From Acidovorax soli (lineage in GTDB: Bacteria; Pseudomonadota; Gammaproteobacteria; Burkholderiales; Burkholderiaceae_C), in contig NZ_JACHLK010000010.1 in assembly GCF_014207955.1 (NCBI RefSeq), forward strand, positions 62,001 to 126,000: a DNA stretch of 64,000 nucleotides. The letters run 5' to 3'. A program made the translations under genes and the position numbers. Positions within the stretch are counted from its first letter, which is position 1. Each line of letters starts with the position of its first letter. The notes below the pieces were generated by a model. The model was not told where the DNA came from. It made no database searches and worked only from the letters and a program-made list of their open reading frames with translations. Below are positions 43,392 through 51,712 of the stretch, piece by piece.

Positions 43392-43607
43392 GGGGTGGAC
43401 TGTAGGCAGGCACCCGGGCCGGCGGTAGCACCAAGAATTGGCGTTGGGCATGGACCATGCGGGCCTGCCACCCGTCTGCGCGGCGCTGCTGGCCGGCCCT
43501 TCTTGTGGTGTGGCGGCACCAGGTGCAGACCCCTGCTTCGGCAGGGGGGCTGGGAGCGGCGCCCAGTCGCATGTAACATGCTCGGCTGCGCGCATTTTTG
43601 GATAGCC

Positions 43608-46600
43608 ATGCCCTCCCCCCCAGACAACCGCCCTGACGCCGGGGAGGGCACCGCCGATCTGTCCATGCCGCACGAAGCCACACAGGGTACGAGGGAGGTC
43701 GCCCATGCCATTGCCGCAGATCAGGAACATCGCCCGCCGGCCCATGCCGGTCCACACCCGCCGCCTGCGCTGAACGGGCTGCCGACTTCCGTGGACCGCG
43801 CACCGTTTTCCCTCTCTCTCCCCGCCGTGGCGCCCCGGCCGGTGGGCGCACGTGCGGGCCAGCCGGTGCCCGCAGCACCCGCCGGGCCGGTGTCGGTGCC
43901 CGTGCCGGCCGCGGTGCAGGCACAGGCACAGGCGGGTGATGGCGAGGCCCGGGACGCCCTGGCCGCGCTGGAGTCGGCGTCTTCCGCGAGCCTGCATGCG
44001 GCGCCGGACTCGGCCCATGCCATCCTGTCCGCCTGGTTGTCGCTCGAGGTGCTGGCCCCGCTGGCCTATACCGATCCGGCAACCCTGGTCGGCGGCGACC
44101 GTGCCGCCATCGCCCGGGTCGATGGCGAACCCCTGCCGTGGCAGCGCGGTGAGCAGTCCTACAAGCCTCCCTTCAGGTTGTTCTACCTGGTGGTGTTGGG
44201 CGAGGTCAGCATGGAAATGTGCATGACCGATCTGCTGTCCTCGTTCGGCAAGGACGAAGAGACGCGCACCTACCAGCGGCACCGGGCGCCGATCGCCATG
44301 GCCATCGTGGACCAGGACGGCCAGCTCGCGGGGCCGGATACGGTGTCCATCTCCAGCTTTGCGTGGGGTGTGCCGGCGGTGTTGCGCGGCAAGGCCGGCG
44401 CGCTGGCGCGCTGGCCCGACGCCGAAAAGCTGCTGCGCGAGCAACTGCACCGGCGCCTGGCCCGCGTGGACGGCGAGGGCCGGCCCCTGCCGCTCGACCT
44501 GAAGACCATCAACGACAGCCATGGCTGGTTGTGCGCCACCCTGGGCCTGCGCCCCGACCATGTGCTGCCGCCCAGCTTCGTGGCGCGGCTGTACCGCCAC
44601 CCCAAGTTGGAGGGCGCGCCGGACTCGCCGCCCATCAACTCGTTCTACCTCGACGATCTGGCCAGGGCGCGTGCCATGGTGGACAGCGGGGCCGCGCCCG
44701 AAGCCCTGCTGCGTTACCTGTCCGTGCTGAAGCCCGCGGCCGTAGGCGACCTGCTCAAGGACACGGCCGGCATTGCCGAGCTGATCGCCCCCGCGCGCTT
44801 TCCGCCCGCACGCTGGCCCAGCCGGGGCAGCCACCCGGTGGTGACGCTGCAGCAGGCGGCCGTGAACGCGGCGCGCGCGGAGTTTGCGGGCGACAGGCAG
44901 GGCATCCTGGCGGTGAATGGCCCGCCCGGCACTGGCAAGATGACCTTGCTGCGCGACCTGGTGGCCCACTGCGTGGAGAGCCGCGCGGCCCGGCTGGCGG
45001 AGTTCGACGATCCGAACAAGGCCTTCATCCCCACGGGCCAGAGGTTCCAGGTGGGCGATGGCGAATTTCTCCACCTGCATGGGCTGGATCCGCGGATCAA
45101 GGGCTTCGAGGTGCTGGTCGCATCGAGCAACAACAAGGCGGTGGAAAACGTCAGCCGCGAACTGCCTTCCGGCCGCAGCATCGAGCCCGGCCCGCGTTAC
45201 TTTGCCGCCACCGCGCGGGCCCTTCTGTACGGCGAGGAGCGGAACTTCCCCGCCGACCCGGCCGACCATCCCTGGGGGCTGATGGCGGCCGCCCTGGGCA
45301 ACAGCCGCAACCGCCGGGATTTTCGCCAGCGCTTCTGGCTGCACGAGGATTTCGGCTTTTCCACCTACCTCAAGGCGGCGCGCGGGCTGGACGTGTCGCG
45401 GCCGGAGCCCGCGGCCGAAGGCCAGCCGCCGCGCATGGTGGCCCCCCGCATCGTCGCTGCCGAGCGGCCGCTGAGCGGCGATGCTGCGATGCAGCAATGG
45501 AGGCGCGCCCGCAAGTCCTTCATCGACCTCAAGCACTCGGTCGAGGGCATCCTGGCCCGGCTGGAAGAAGCGCGCACCCTGGCGCCCCGCCTGACCCGGC
45601 TGCGCGATGAAGTCAACCAGCTGTACACCCGGCACAAGACCGTCGCCCGCTCCCTGAGCACGGCGGCGGCGGCTTATGCCCTGGCCATCGAGGGTTCGAG
45701 CAAGGCCCGCGCGGCCGTCGTGGCGGCCGAGCGCGAACTGCAGGCCCTGCAGGCAGCCCGCCCCGGTGTCTCGGCGCGGGTGTTTGTCTCGGAGGCGTTC
45801 CGGCGCTGGATGTCGGAGGCCTCCGTGCGCGAGGGCGTGCACCGCGAGGCCGTGCGCGCCGAGGCGCAGGCCCAGTCCGAGCTGGAGGCCGCCGCGCAGC
45901 GGCAAAAGAGCTTTGCCGAGGACCTGGGGCTCACCAATGCCCAGCTCGAGACAGCGCAGCGGGAGGTCGAGAATCTGGGCGCCCAGCTCCGGGAGGCCTA
46001 TGCCCGCATCGGCGACCGCTTCGTCGACGAATCCTTCTTCGACCGTGGCCACGAGGCCTGGAACCTGGCCGTGCCCTGGCTCGACGACCAGATCCACCAG
46101 CAGCGTGAAAAACTGTTCGTCGCCGCGCTCGACGTGCACAAGGCCTTCGTCACCGTGGCCGCGCACAAAATGGAGCACAACCTGGGGGTGCTCATGGCGG
46201 CCCTGCAGTCGGGCACCTTCCCCGATGCGGCCCGGCGCAATTTGCTGCCGGACCTGTGGTCCAGCCTGTTCCTGGTGGTGCCCGTGGTGTCCACCACCTT
46301 TGCCTCCGTCCACCGCATGCTGGGGGATCTGCCGGCGGCATCGTTCGGCTGGCTGCTGGTCGACGAGGCCGGGCAGGCCACGCCCCAGGCGGCCGTGGGC
46401 GCGATCCTGCGGGCGCGGCGCGCGGTCATCGTGGGCGATACGCTGCAGATTCCGCCCGTGGTGACCATTCCCGAGAACCTGGTCAACCAGATCTCGCTGC
46501 AGCAGCGCGTGGACCGCAGCCTCTGGTGCGCACCGCAGGCCTCCGTGCAGACCCTGGCCGACAGCGCCAGCACCCTCCAGGCCCGTTTCCGCACGCCTGA

Positions 46601-47231
46601 GGGCACGCGCACCGTGGGCCTGCCGCTGCTGGTGCGCCGCCGCTTCCAGGAGCCCATGTTCGGTGTCTCCAACGCCATTGCCTACGACAACCGCATGGTG
46701 CCGGCCATGGGACCCGACAGCGTGGGCGATGTCGCCGACATCCTGGGCCCCTCGGCCTGGTTCGACCCCGACACCAGCTCCACGGCCAGCGCCCCCAAGT
46801 GGAGCGCCGAAGAGGGCCAGGTGGTCATGCGCATGCTGCGCAAGCTGGCCCGCGCGGGCGTGCAGAACCCCGACATCTACGTGATCTGCCCCTTCCGTGT
46901 GGTGGCGCAGGAGATGCGCCTGCTGCTGCGCGCCGAGCCCCAGCTGTTCGAGCTCTTCGGGGTCGATGCGCGCAAGTGGCTCGACGAGCGCGTGGGCACC
47001 ATCCACACCTTCCAGGGCAAGGAAGCCGAAGCCGTGATCGCCGTGCTGGGCGCCCCCATGGCGGGCGAGAAGGGCGCCCGCCAGTGGGCGGGCGGCGTGC
47101 CCAACATCCTCAACGTCATGGCCTCGCGCGCCAAGTCGCGGCTGTACGTGGTGGGCTCGCGCACCGCATGGGGCAGCGTGGGCCATTTCACGGAACTGGC
47201 ACGGCAGGTGCCCAAGAGGACGTTCGGTTAG
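43608..47231 (+). CDS. large SF1 helicase (UPF1/DNA2-like, COG1112 type)
   Basis: A 1207-residue protein. After a Pro/Ala-rich N-terminus (to about 120) and an unrecognised domain (130-400) comes a split helicase core: Walker A GPPGTGKM (438-445), a long insertion with coiled coils (640-820), motif II LLVDEAGQATP (Asp919-Glu920), motif III GDTLQIPPV, motif V VGTIHTFQGKEAEAV and motif VI MASRAKSRLYVVG. The core continues into the C-terminus without an added nuclease. COG1112-type helicases appear in anti-phage systems such as Mokosh; here no nuclease gene adjoins. An alternate ATG at 43578 is possible. Confidence 0.85.
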   Translation: MPSPPDNRPDAGEGTADLSMPHEATQGTREVAHAIAADQEHRPPAHAGPHPPPALNGLPTSVDRAPFSLSLPAVAPRPVGARAGQPVPAAPAGPVSVPVPAAVQAQAQAGDGEARDALAALESASSASLHAAPDSAHAILSAWLSLEVLAPLAYTDPATLVGGDRAAIARVDGEPLPWQRGEQSYKPPFRLFYLVVLGEVSMEMCMTDLLSSFGKDEETRTYQRHRAPIAMAIVDQDGQLAGPDTVSISSFAWGVPAVLRGKAGALARWPDAEKLLREQLHRRLARVDGEGRPLPLDLKTINDSHGWLCATLGLRPDHVLPPSFVARLYRHPKLEGAPDSPPINSFYLDDLARARAMVDSGAAPEALLRYLSVLKPAAVGDLLKDTAGIAELIAPARFPPARWPSRGSHPVVTLQQAAVNAARAEFAGDRQGILAVNGPPGTGKMTLLRDLVAHCVESRAARLAEFDDPNKAFIPTGQRFQVGDGEFLHLHGLDPRIKGFEVLVASSNNKAVENVSRELPSGRSIEPGPRYFAATARALLYGEERNFPADPADHPWGLMAAALGNSRNRRDFRQRFWLHEDFGFSTYLKAARGLDVSRPEPAAEGQPPRMVAPRIVAAERPLSGDAAMQQWRRARKSFIDLKHSVEGILARLEEARTLAPRLTRLRDEVNQLYTRHKTVARSLSTAAAAYALAIEGSSKARAAVVAAERELQALQAARPGVSARVFVSEAFRRWMSEASVREGVHREAVRAEAQAQSELEAAAQRQKSFAEDLGLTNAQLETAQREVENLGAQLREAYARIGDRFVDESFFDRGHEAWNLAVPWLDDQIHQQREKLFVAALDVHKAFVTVAAHKMEHNLGVLMAALQSGTFPDAARRNLLPDLWSSLFLVVPVVSTTFASVHRMLGDLPAASFGWLLVDEAGQATPQAAVGAILRARRAVIVGDTLQIPPVVTIPENLVNQISLQQRVDRSLWCAPQASVQTLADSASTLQARFRTPEGTRTVGLPLLVRRRFQEPMFGVSNAIAYDNRMVPAMGPDSVGDVADILGPSAWFDPDTSSTASAPKWSAEEGQVVMRMLRKLARAGVQNPDIYVICPFRVVAQEMRLLLRAEPQLFELFGVDARKWLDERVGTIHTFQGKEAEAVIAVLGAPMAGEKGARQWAGGVPNILNVMASRAKSRLYVVGSRTAWGSVGHFTELARQVPKRTFG

Positions 47232-47282
47232 GTGCAGCAGGTGCGGGCCCGCACCTGCAACTGCGATGGGCGGACCGCCTGG

Positions 47283-47714
47283 CTATTTCTCTTTCGCCCC
47301 TTCCTTGAGCGCCACCTGCACCGTGTGCAGCATGTCCTCCAGCGGCTGGGGCTCTTCGCCCTCATACGACACCACCGCATCGAAATCCCGGGCCAGTGCG
47401 CAGCTGACCATCATCACGCAGGCCAGGTCTTTCATGCGGCCGCCCCAGGTCATGGTGATGCAGTAGTCGCGGCCATCGGCCATGGCGGCGAAGTCGTCGT
47501 CGTCGCCCACCACGTCCTGCGCTGCGCTGTAGTGGATCTCGAAGCCCGGGCCTTCGTCGCCGCTGAGCGTGAAGGGCAGGAAACCCGAGTCGTCGAAGCG
47601 CGTGAAGTCCGGGTGCAGCTTCACATCGAAGCCGAGCCGGTCCAGCGAAGCCTGCAGCGCCGCGCGGTCGGGAACGGAGCTGCGTGGGAGAAAGGCGAAC
47701 TGGCTGTTGGACAT
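47283..47714 (-). CDS. hypothetical protein
   Basis: A 143-residue acidic, soluble protein. FLPRSSVPDRAALQASLDRL at the start and EGPGFEIHYSAAQDVVGDDD in the middle are typical of a small conserved Gammaproteobacteria/Betaproteobacteria family whose name I do not know. No signal peptide, Cys motif or membrane segment is present. It is convergent with the helicase gene; the two stops are 51 bp apart. Confidence 0.65.
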   Translation of the reverse strand: MSNSQFAFLPRSSVPDRAALQASLDRLGFDVKLHPDFTRFDDSGFLPFTLSGDEGPGFEIHYSAAQDVVGDDDDFAAMADGRDYCITMTWGGRMKDLACVMMVSCALARDFDAVVSYEGEEPQPLEDMLHTVQVALKEGAKEK

Positions 47715-47793
47715 CTGTGGCCCCCCATTGGTGTGATGGCACGGTGTGAATGTACCGGTACATTCGCTGCTTTTACAGAGTCGGGCCAGGGCA

Positions 47794-48168
47794 ATGAACC
47801 TTCTTCAACGGATTCCTCGCCGCGTTGCGGCTGCCGCGTTGGCCTGCATGGCCTTGTCGGGTGCGGGCGCTTTTGCGCAGCAGTCCCCGGGATGGCTGCT
47901 GGGGCGCTGGGAGTTGGCCTTCGACCCCGACGGCAGCACCAAGGACTTCCTGGAGTTTCACAAGGGCGGCGAGGTGGTGAACATCTCCTCCCAGGGCCGG
48001 CACACGCAGGGCATGTACGGCGTGCAGGACGAGGGGGTGCGAGCGTCCTTCGTGCTTCCGAGCGGCAAGACGCTGCCGCTGCTGCTGGTGCCGACTGCGG
48101 ACCGGCGGCAACTCAAGCTGCGCTCGTCGCGCACGGGCAATACAGCGGTGTACGAGAAGGTCCAGTAG
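47794..48168 (+). CDS. small exported hypothetical protein
   Basis: A 124-residue protein with a signal peptide (RVAAAALACMALSGAGAFAQ) and a beta-rich mature part beginning SPGWLLGRWELAFDPDGS, a lipocalin-like opening (GRWEL). The start at 47794 is chosen at the signal peptide, with CAGGG upstream. It probably acts in the periplasm. The function is unknown, and the neighbouring lipoprotein at 48240 is convergent with it. Confidence 0.65.
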   Translation: MNLLQRIPRRVAAAALACMALSGAGAFAQQSPGWLLGRWELAFDPDGSTKDFLEFHKGGEVVNISSQGRHTQGMYGVQDEGVRASFVLPSGKTLPLLLVPTADRRQLKLRSSRTGNTAVYEKVQ

Positions 48169-48239
48169 GCGCCTTGCCGGGCGGGGCAGGCTTGCCGCAT
48201 GGGCCCGGTGGTCCCAGCGCCCAGCGGTACGGCCCGTGC

Positions 48240-48842
48240 TCACCCAGGCGTGCGGGCGTGGCAGAACCGCCCCTGCAGGGACGTGTCCGTCTGCTGCACG
48301 ATGCGCTCCACGTTGTACTCGTCGTTCGGGCCCAAAGCGCTGGTGCTGGCCACTGCAGGCTGGGGCAGCGTGGGGGCTGCGGGCGGCCGGGGCGAAGGGG
48401 CATAGAACGACTGGCACAGGAAATCGCCCTGGCGCACCCACAGGCTGCTGGGCTGGTTGGTGGCGGGTTCGTAGGCCCAGTTGGCCCAGAAGATGGTGAG
48501 CGCGGCGGTGCTGGCGTTGCGGCGTGCCACAAACTGCACGGGCTGGCCGGGGGCGCTGAGCTGCACCGTGGCGTTGCCGCTGCAATCGCCGTTCGCATAG
48601 CGCAGCGCGCCCGACTGGAGCGTGAAGTGGGTGCCGTCTTCCCGCTTCAGGCGCATGAAGCTGCGTTCGCCCTGGCCTTCGACGGCATTGCAGCGCTGGT
48701 GCTGCCAGTCGCCTTCCAGCAGGGCGACGTCGGGTTGGGGGTCATCGCTGCCGCCGCCGCAGCCGCTCAGGGCGGCGAGGGCGAGCAGGGGCAGGCATGC
48801 GAGCGAAGTGGAGGGCGCGCGGGCAAGAAGCAGTGTGAACAT
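48240..48842 (-). CDS. lipoprotein of unknown function
   Basis: A 200-residue predicted lipoprotein: LPLLALAALSGCGGGSDDP contains a good lipobox (LSGC) with Cys at about residue 27, and the following Gly/Asp-rich stretch is a tether. The mature domain starts LLEGDWQHQRC and resembles small beta-barrel envelope proteins; it has four Cys. Function is unknown. It lies 76 bp after sdaA on the same strand. Confidence 0.75.
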   Translation of the reverse strand: MFTLLLARAPSTSLACLPLLALAALSGCGGGSDDPQPDVALLEGDWQHQRCNAVEGQGERSFMRLKREDGTHFTLQSGALRYANGDCSGNATVQLSAPGQPVQFVARRNASTAALTIFWANWAYEPATNQPSSLWVRQGDFLCQSFYAPSPRPPAAPTLPQPAVASTSALGPNDEYNVERIVQQTDTSLQGRFCHARTPG

Positions 48843-48918
48843 GGCAAAAAGCCCGATTCTGTGGGCCTGGCAGGGCCCTGGGAACCCTACCGGCGTAGGG
48901 CCCGGCACCTGGCCTGCC

Positions 48919-50319
48919 TCAGCACTCGACCACGTTCACCGCCAGCCCGCCGCGCGAGGTTTCCTTGTACTTGATCTTCATGTCGGCACCGGTCTGCATC
49001 ATGGTCTTGATCACCTTGTCGAGCGACACCACGTGCTGGCCATCGCCGCGCAGTGCCATGCGGGCCGCGTTGATGGCCTTGATGGCGCCCATGGCGTTGC
49101 GCTCGATGCAGGGGATCTGCACCAGGCCGCCCACGGGGTCGCAGGTCATCCCGAGGTTGTGCTCCATGCCGATCTCGGCGGCGTTCTCCACCTGCTCGGG
49201 CGTTCCGCCCATCACGGCGGCCAGGGCGCCTGCGGCCATGGAGCAGGCCACGCCCACCTCGCCCTGGCAGCCCACCTCGGCGCCCGAGAGCGAGGCGTTT
49301 TCCTTGTAGATGATGCCGATGGCGCCCGCGGTGAGCAAGAAGGTGGCGATGCCGTCCTCGTTCGCGCCGGGCAGGAAGTTCACGTAGTAGTGCAGCACGG
49401 CCGGGATCACGCCGGCCGCGCCGTTGGTGGGGGCGGTCACCACGCGGCCGCCGGCGGCGTTCTCCTCGTTGACGGCCATGGCGTAGAGGTTCACCCAGTC
49501 CAGCATGGACAGCGGGTCGCGCAGCGCGGCCTCGGGCTGGGCCTTGAGGTTCTTGTGCAGCTCGGCCGCGCGGCGGCGCACGTGCATGGGGCCGGGCAGG
49601 GTGCCGGTGGCCGCGCAGCCCCGCTGCACGGCGCCTGCCATGGTGTGCCAGATGGCCAGGAGCCGGCGGCGCAGTTCGGCAGCGCTGTGCCAGTGCTGCT
49701 CGTTGGCGGCCATGAGGGCTGCGACCGACAGGCCGGTGGCCTGGCACTGGGCCAGCAGTTCGGCGCCGGTGCGAAAGGGGTGGGGCAGGCCCTGGCCGTG
49801 GCCTGCGGTGCCGGCTGCGGCGCCAGCGCTGCCGTTGAGCACACGCTCGCCCGCCGCATCGGTCACGAAGCCGCCACCCACCGAGTAGTACTCGCGCTCG
49901 GCGATCTTCACGCCCTGGGCGTCCAGCGCATGGAAGGCCATGCCGTTGGGGTGCAGCGGCAGGCTCTTGCGGCGGAACAGCAGGTGCTCTTTTTCCACGA
50001 AGGGCACGCTGTGCACCCCCAGCAGGGCCAGGCTGCGGCCGGTGCGGATGCCCGCGATGGTGGGCGCGATCTGGTCGGGGTCGATGTGCTCGGGCTCATG
50101 CCCGGCCAGGCCCAGCAGCACGGCGGTGTCGGTGCCGTGGCCCACGCCCGTGGCCGAGAGCGAGCCGAACAGCTCCACCACCACGCCGTGCACGGCCGCC
50201 AGGCCCACCGTGGCCTGCAGGTGGCAGGCGAACTGGCGCGCAGCGATCATGGGGCCCACGGTGTGCGAGCTGGAGGGGCCGATGCCGATCTTGAAGAGGT
50301 CGAAAACGCTGACGGACAT
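48919..50319 (-). CDS. sdaA: L-serine ammonia-lyase, iron-sulfur type
   Basis: A 466-residue L-serine dehydratase that converts L-serine to pyruvate and ammonia using a 4Fe-4S centre. SVFDLFKIGIGPSSSHTVGPM is the family's N-terminal signature (split here as about residues 3-23), and GMTCDPVGGLVQIPCIERNA carries two of the cluster Cys; the third lies near the C-terminus. The start at 50319 is chosen at MSVSVFD, the usual first residues; the upstream 41-residue extension is rejected. A strong hairpin lies 76 bp upstream in the leader. It is independent of the ABC operon ending at 50694. Confidence 0.95.
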   Translation of the reverse strand: MSVSVFDLFKIGIGPSSSHTVGPMIAARQFACHLQATVGLAAVHGVVVELFGSLSATGVGHGTDTAVLLGLAGHEPEHIDPDQIAPTIAGIRTGRSLALLGVHSVPFVEKEHLLFRRKSLPLHPNGMAFHALDAQGVKIAEREYYSVGGGFVTDAAGERVLNGSAGAAAGTAGHGQGLPHPFRTGAELLAQCQATGLSVAALMAANEQHWHSAAELRRRLLAIWHTMAGAVQRGCAATGTLPGPMHVRRRAAELHKNLKAQPEAALRDPLSMLDWVNLYAMAVNEENAAGGRVVTAPTNGAAGVIPAVLHYYVNFLPGANEDGIATFLLTAGAIGIIYKENASLSGAEVGCQGEVGVACSMAAGALAAVMGGTPEQVENAAEIGMEHNLGMTCDPVGGLVQIPCIERNAMGAIKAINAARMALRGDGQHVVSLDKVIKTMMQTGADMKIKYKETSRGGLAVNVVEC

Positions 50320-50693
50320 GGATGCTGTGCCTTCAATGGGATACCGGTGGGTTCCGTGGACAGCGAAGGCCGCATGCCGACGGCCTGCGCAAGGCAGCGA
50401 TGGCGCGGGTGGCGCCATCGCTGGCTGGGCGATCATGGTCAAGACAGCATGCGTCTTCGCACTGCCTGCATTCTTGGTGCGGGCGTGGTGCCAAGGCTAA
50501 CCCCGCGGCCGGGTCCCGGTACGGGCGTTATCCCTGAGGGCCCTCGCCCAACAGCCTCCTGGCATCTGCAAGATCCTGATTGCTATGGATTGGATAGCAG
50601 TCCAGGCTTTTGAGGCGGTCGTCGTCGCCATGGGGATGCGAGTCGCTGGCCGGGCTTGCCGCCCATGAATGTTTCTTACACTCGCACGCGCCT
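50320..50693 (-). other. sdaA leader region with a strong hairpin and repeat remnant
   Basis: No gene is seen in this 374-bp gap. A perfect 12-bp stem, CAGCGATGGCGC (50395-50406) with GCGCCATCGCTG (50412-50423) around a 5-base loop, lies in the likely sdaA leader; it has no U-run. Near 50577-50600 a GCTAT/ATAGC motif resembles an intergenic repeat of Comamonadaceae (recalled, not checked). The gap would contain the sdaA promoter and the end of the ABC transcript. Confidence 0.45.
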
Positions 50694-51677
50694 TCAGCGT
50701 GCCTTGGTGACAGCGAGGTTCCACAGCGCCACGAGCTGCTCGTACTCCTGCGAGGCCTTGTCCTGGTCCAGAGGGAAGATCTTGATCGCCTTGAGGTCGG
50801 GCAGCGCAGTGAGCTTGGAAACCGCGATGTCCGTGCGCGTGGGGCGGCGGAAGTTCTTCACCAGCAGGGCTTCCTGCACCTCCTTGCTCAGGAGGCCGTT
50901 GTACAGCGTCTTGGCGGCTTCCATGTTCTTGGCGCCCTTGACGATGAACATGCCCTCGGGCGCCAGGTAGCTGCCTTCGGCGGGGTAGACCAGCTTGATC
51001 TCCTTCTGTCCGCCGGCCACGTACTCCTGCGCGGCGTACTCGATGGTCAGGCCCACGGGGTACTCGCCCGCGGCCACGCCCTTGTACGTGGTGCCCGAGG
51101 ACGAGGTGACCACGGCGTTGGCCGCGATCTTCTCCAGCCCGTCCTTGCCGAACTGCTTGAGCAGGCCGTACACCAGCATGTAGGCGGTGGCGCTCTTGCT
51201 CGGGTCGGTGATGGCGAACTTGCCCTTCCACTCGGGTTTCATCAGGTCCGACCAGGTCTTGGGCGCGGCCAGGCCCTTGAGCTGGCGTTCGTTGACCATG
51301 AGCACCATCACATGCAGGTTGGTGCCCACCCACAGGTTGCCAGGGCCGCGGAATTCGGCCGGAATGGCGGCCAGGTCGGGCGACTTGTAGGGCTCCAGCA
51401 GGTCCTTGTAGGCGCCCATGGTGCCGAAGCCGCCGCTCCACAGCACGTCGCCGCGCGGGTTCTTGGCCTCGGCCTGGATGCGCTTCATGAGCGAGCCCGT
51501 GCCGCCGGTGACCTGCTGCACGTTGAGCGAGCCGGCCTTCTGCTTGACCACGTTGAGCGCGGTCTCGATGGTTTCGGTGTTGTTGGAGGAGTACAGCACC
51601 ACGGTCTGCGCCTGGGCCAGGCTGGCGGCCAGGCCGATGGCGGCCAGCGTGCATTGCAACAGGGTCTTGATCTTCAT
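50694..51677 (-). CDS. ABC importer periplasmic receptor (SBP family 1/6 type)
   Basis: A 327-residue receptor of the FbpA/PotD-like group with a signal peptide ending at LAQAQ (18-23). VVLYSSNNTETIETALNV, TGGTGSLMKRIQAEAKNPRGD and DVLWSGGFGTMGAY are typical of the AfuA/2-aminoethylphosphonate-type branch. The adjacent Tyr pair used by FbpA to bind iron is not evident, so ferric iron is less likely than an organic phosphate or other small anion. AGAGG is the ribosome site. It ends the ATPase, permease, receptor operon. Confidence 0.88.
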   Translation of the reverse strand: MKIKTLLQCTLAAIGLAASLAQAQTVVLYSSNNTETIETALNVVKQKAGSLNVQQVTGGTGSLMKRIQAEAKNPRGDVLWSGGFGTMGAYKDLLEPYKSPDLAAIPAEFRGPGNLWVGTNLHVMVLMVNERQLKGLAAPKTWSDLMKPEWKGKFAITDPSKSATAYMLVYGLLKQFGKDGLEKIAANAVVTSSSGTTYKGVAAGEYPVGLTIEYAAQEYVAGGQKEIKLVYPAEGSYLAPEGMFIVKGAKNMEAAKTLYNGLLSKEVQEALLVKNFRRPTRTDIAVSKLTALPDLKAIKIFPLDQDKASQEYEQLVALWNLAVTKAR

Positions 51678-51712
51678 GGGAGGCCTCTCGGTGGTGAAAA
51701 GATGGATGGGGC

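Noticed and set aside
42882..47186. A 1434-codon minus-strand open frame opposite the helicase
   Set aside because: It is rich in His, Arg, Gln and Gly with no domain, a typical antisense shadow of a GC-rich gene. Only its last 169 codons, with the GNAT motif, are a real gene.
50320..50693. Possible glycine riboswitch before sdaA
   Set aside because: The conserved glycine-aptamer core sequences were not found on either strand.
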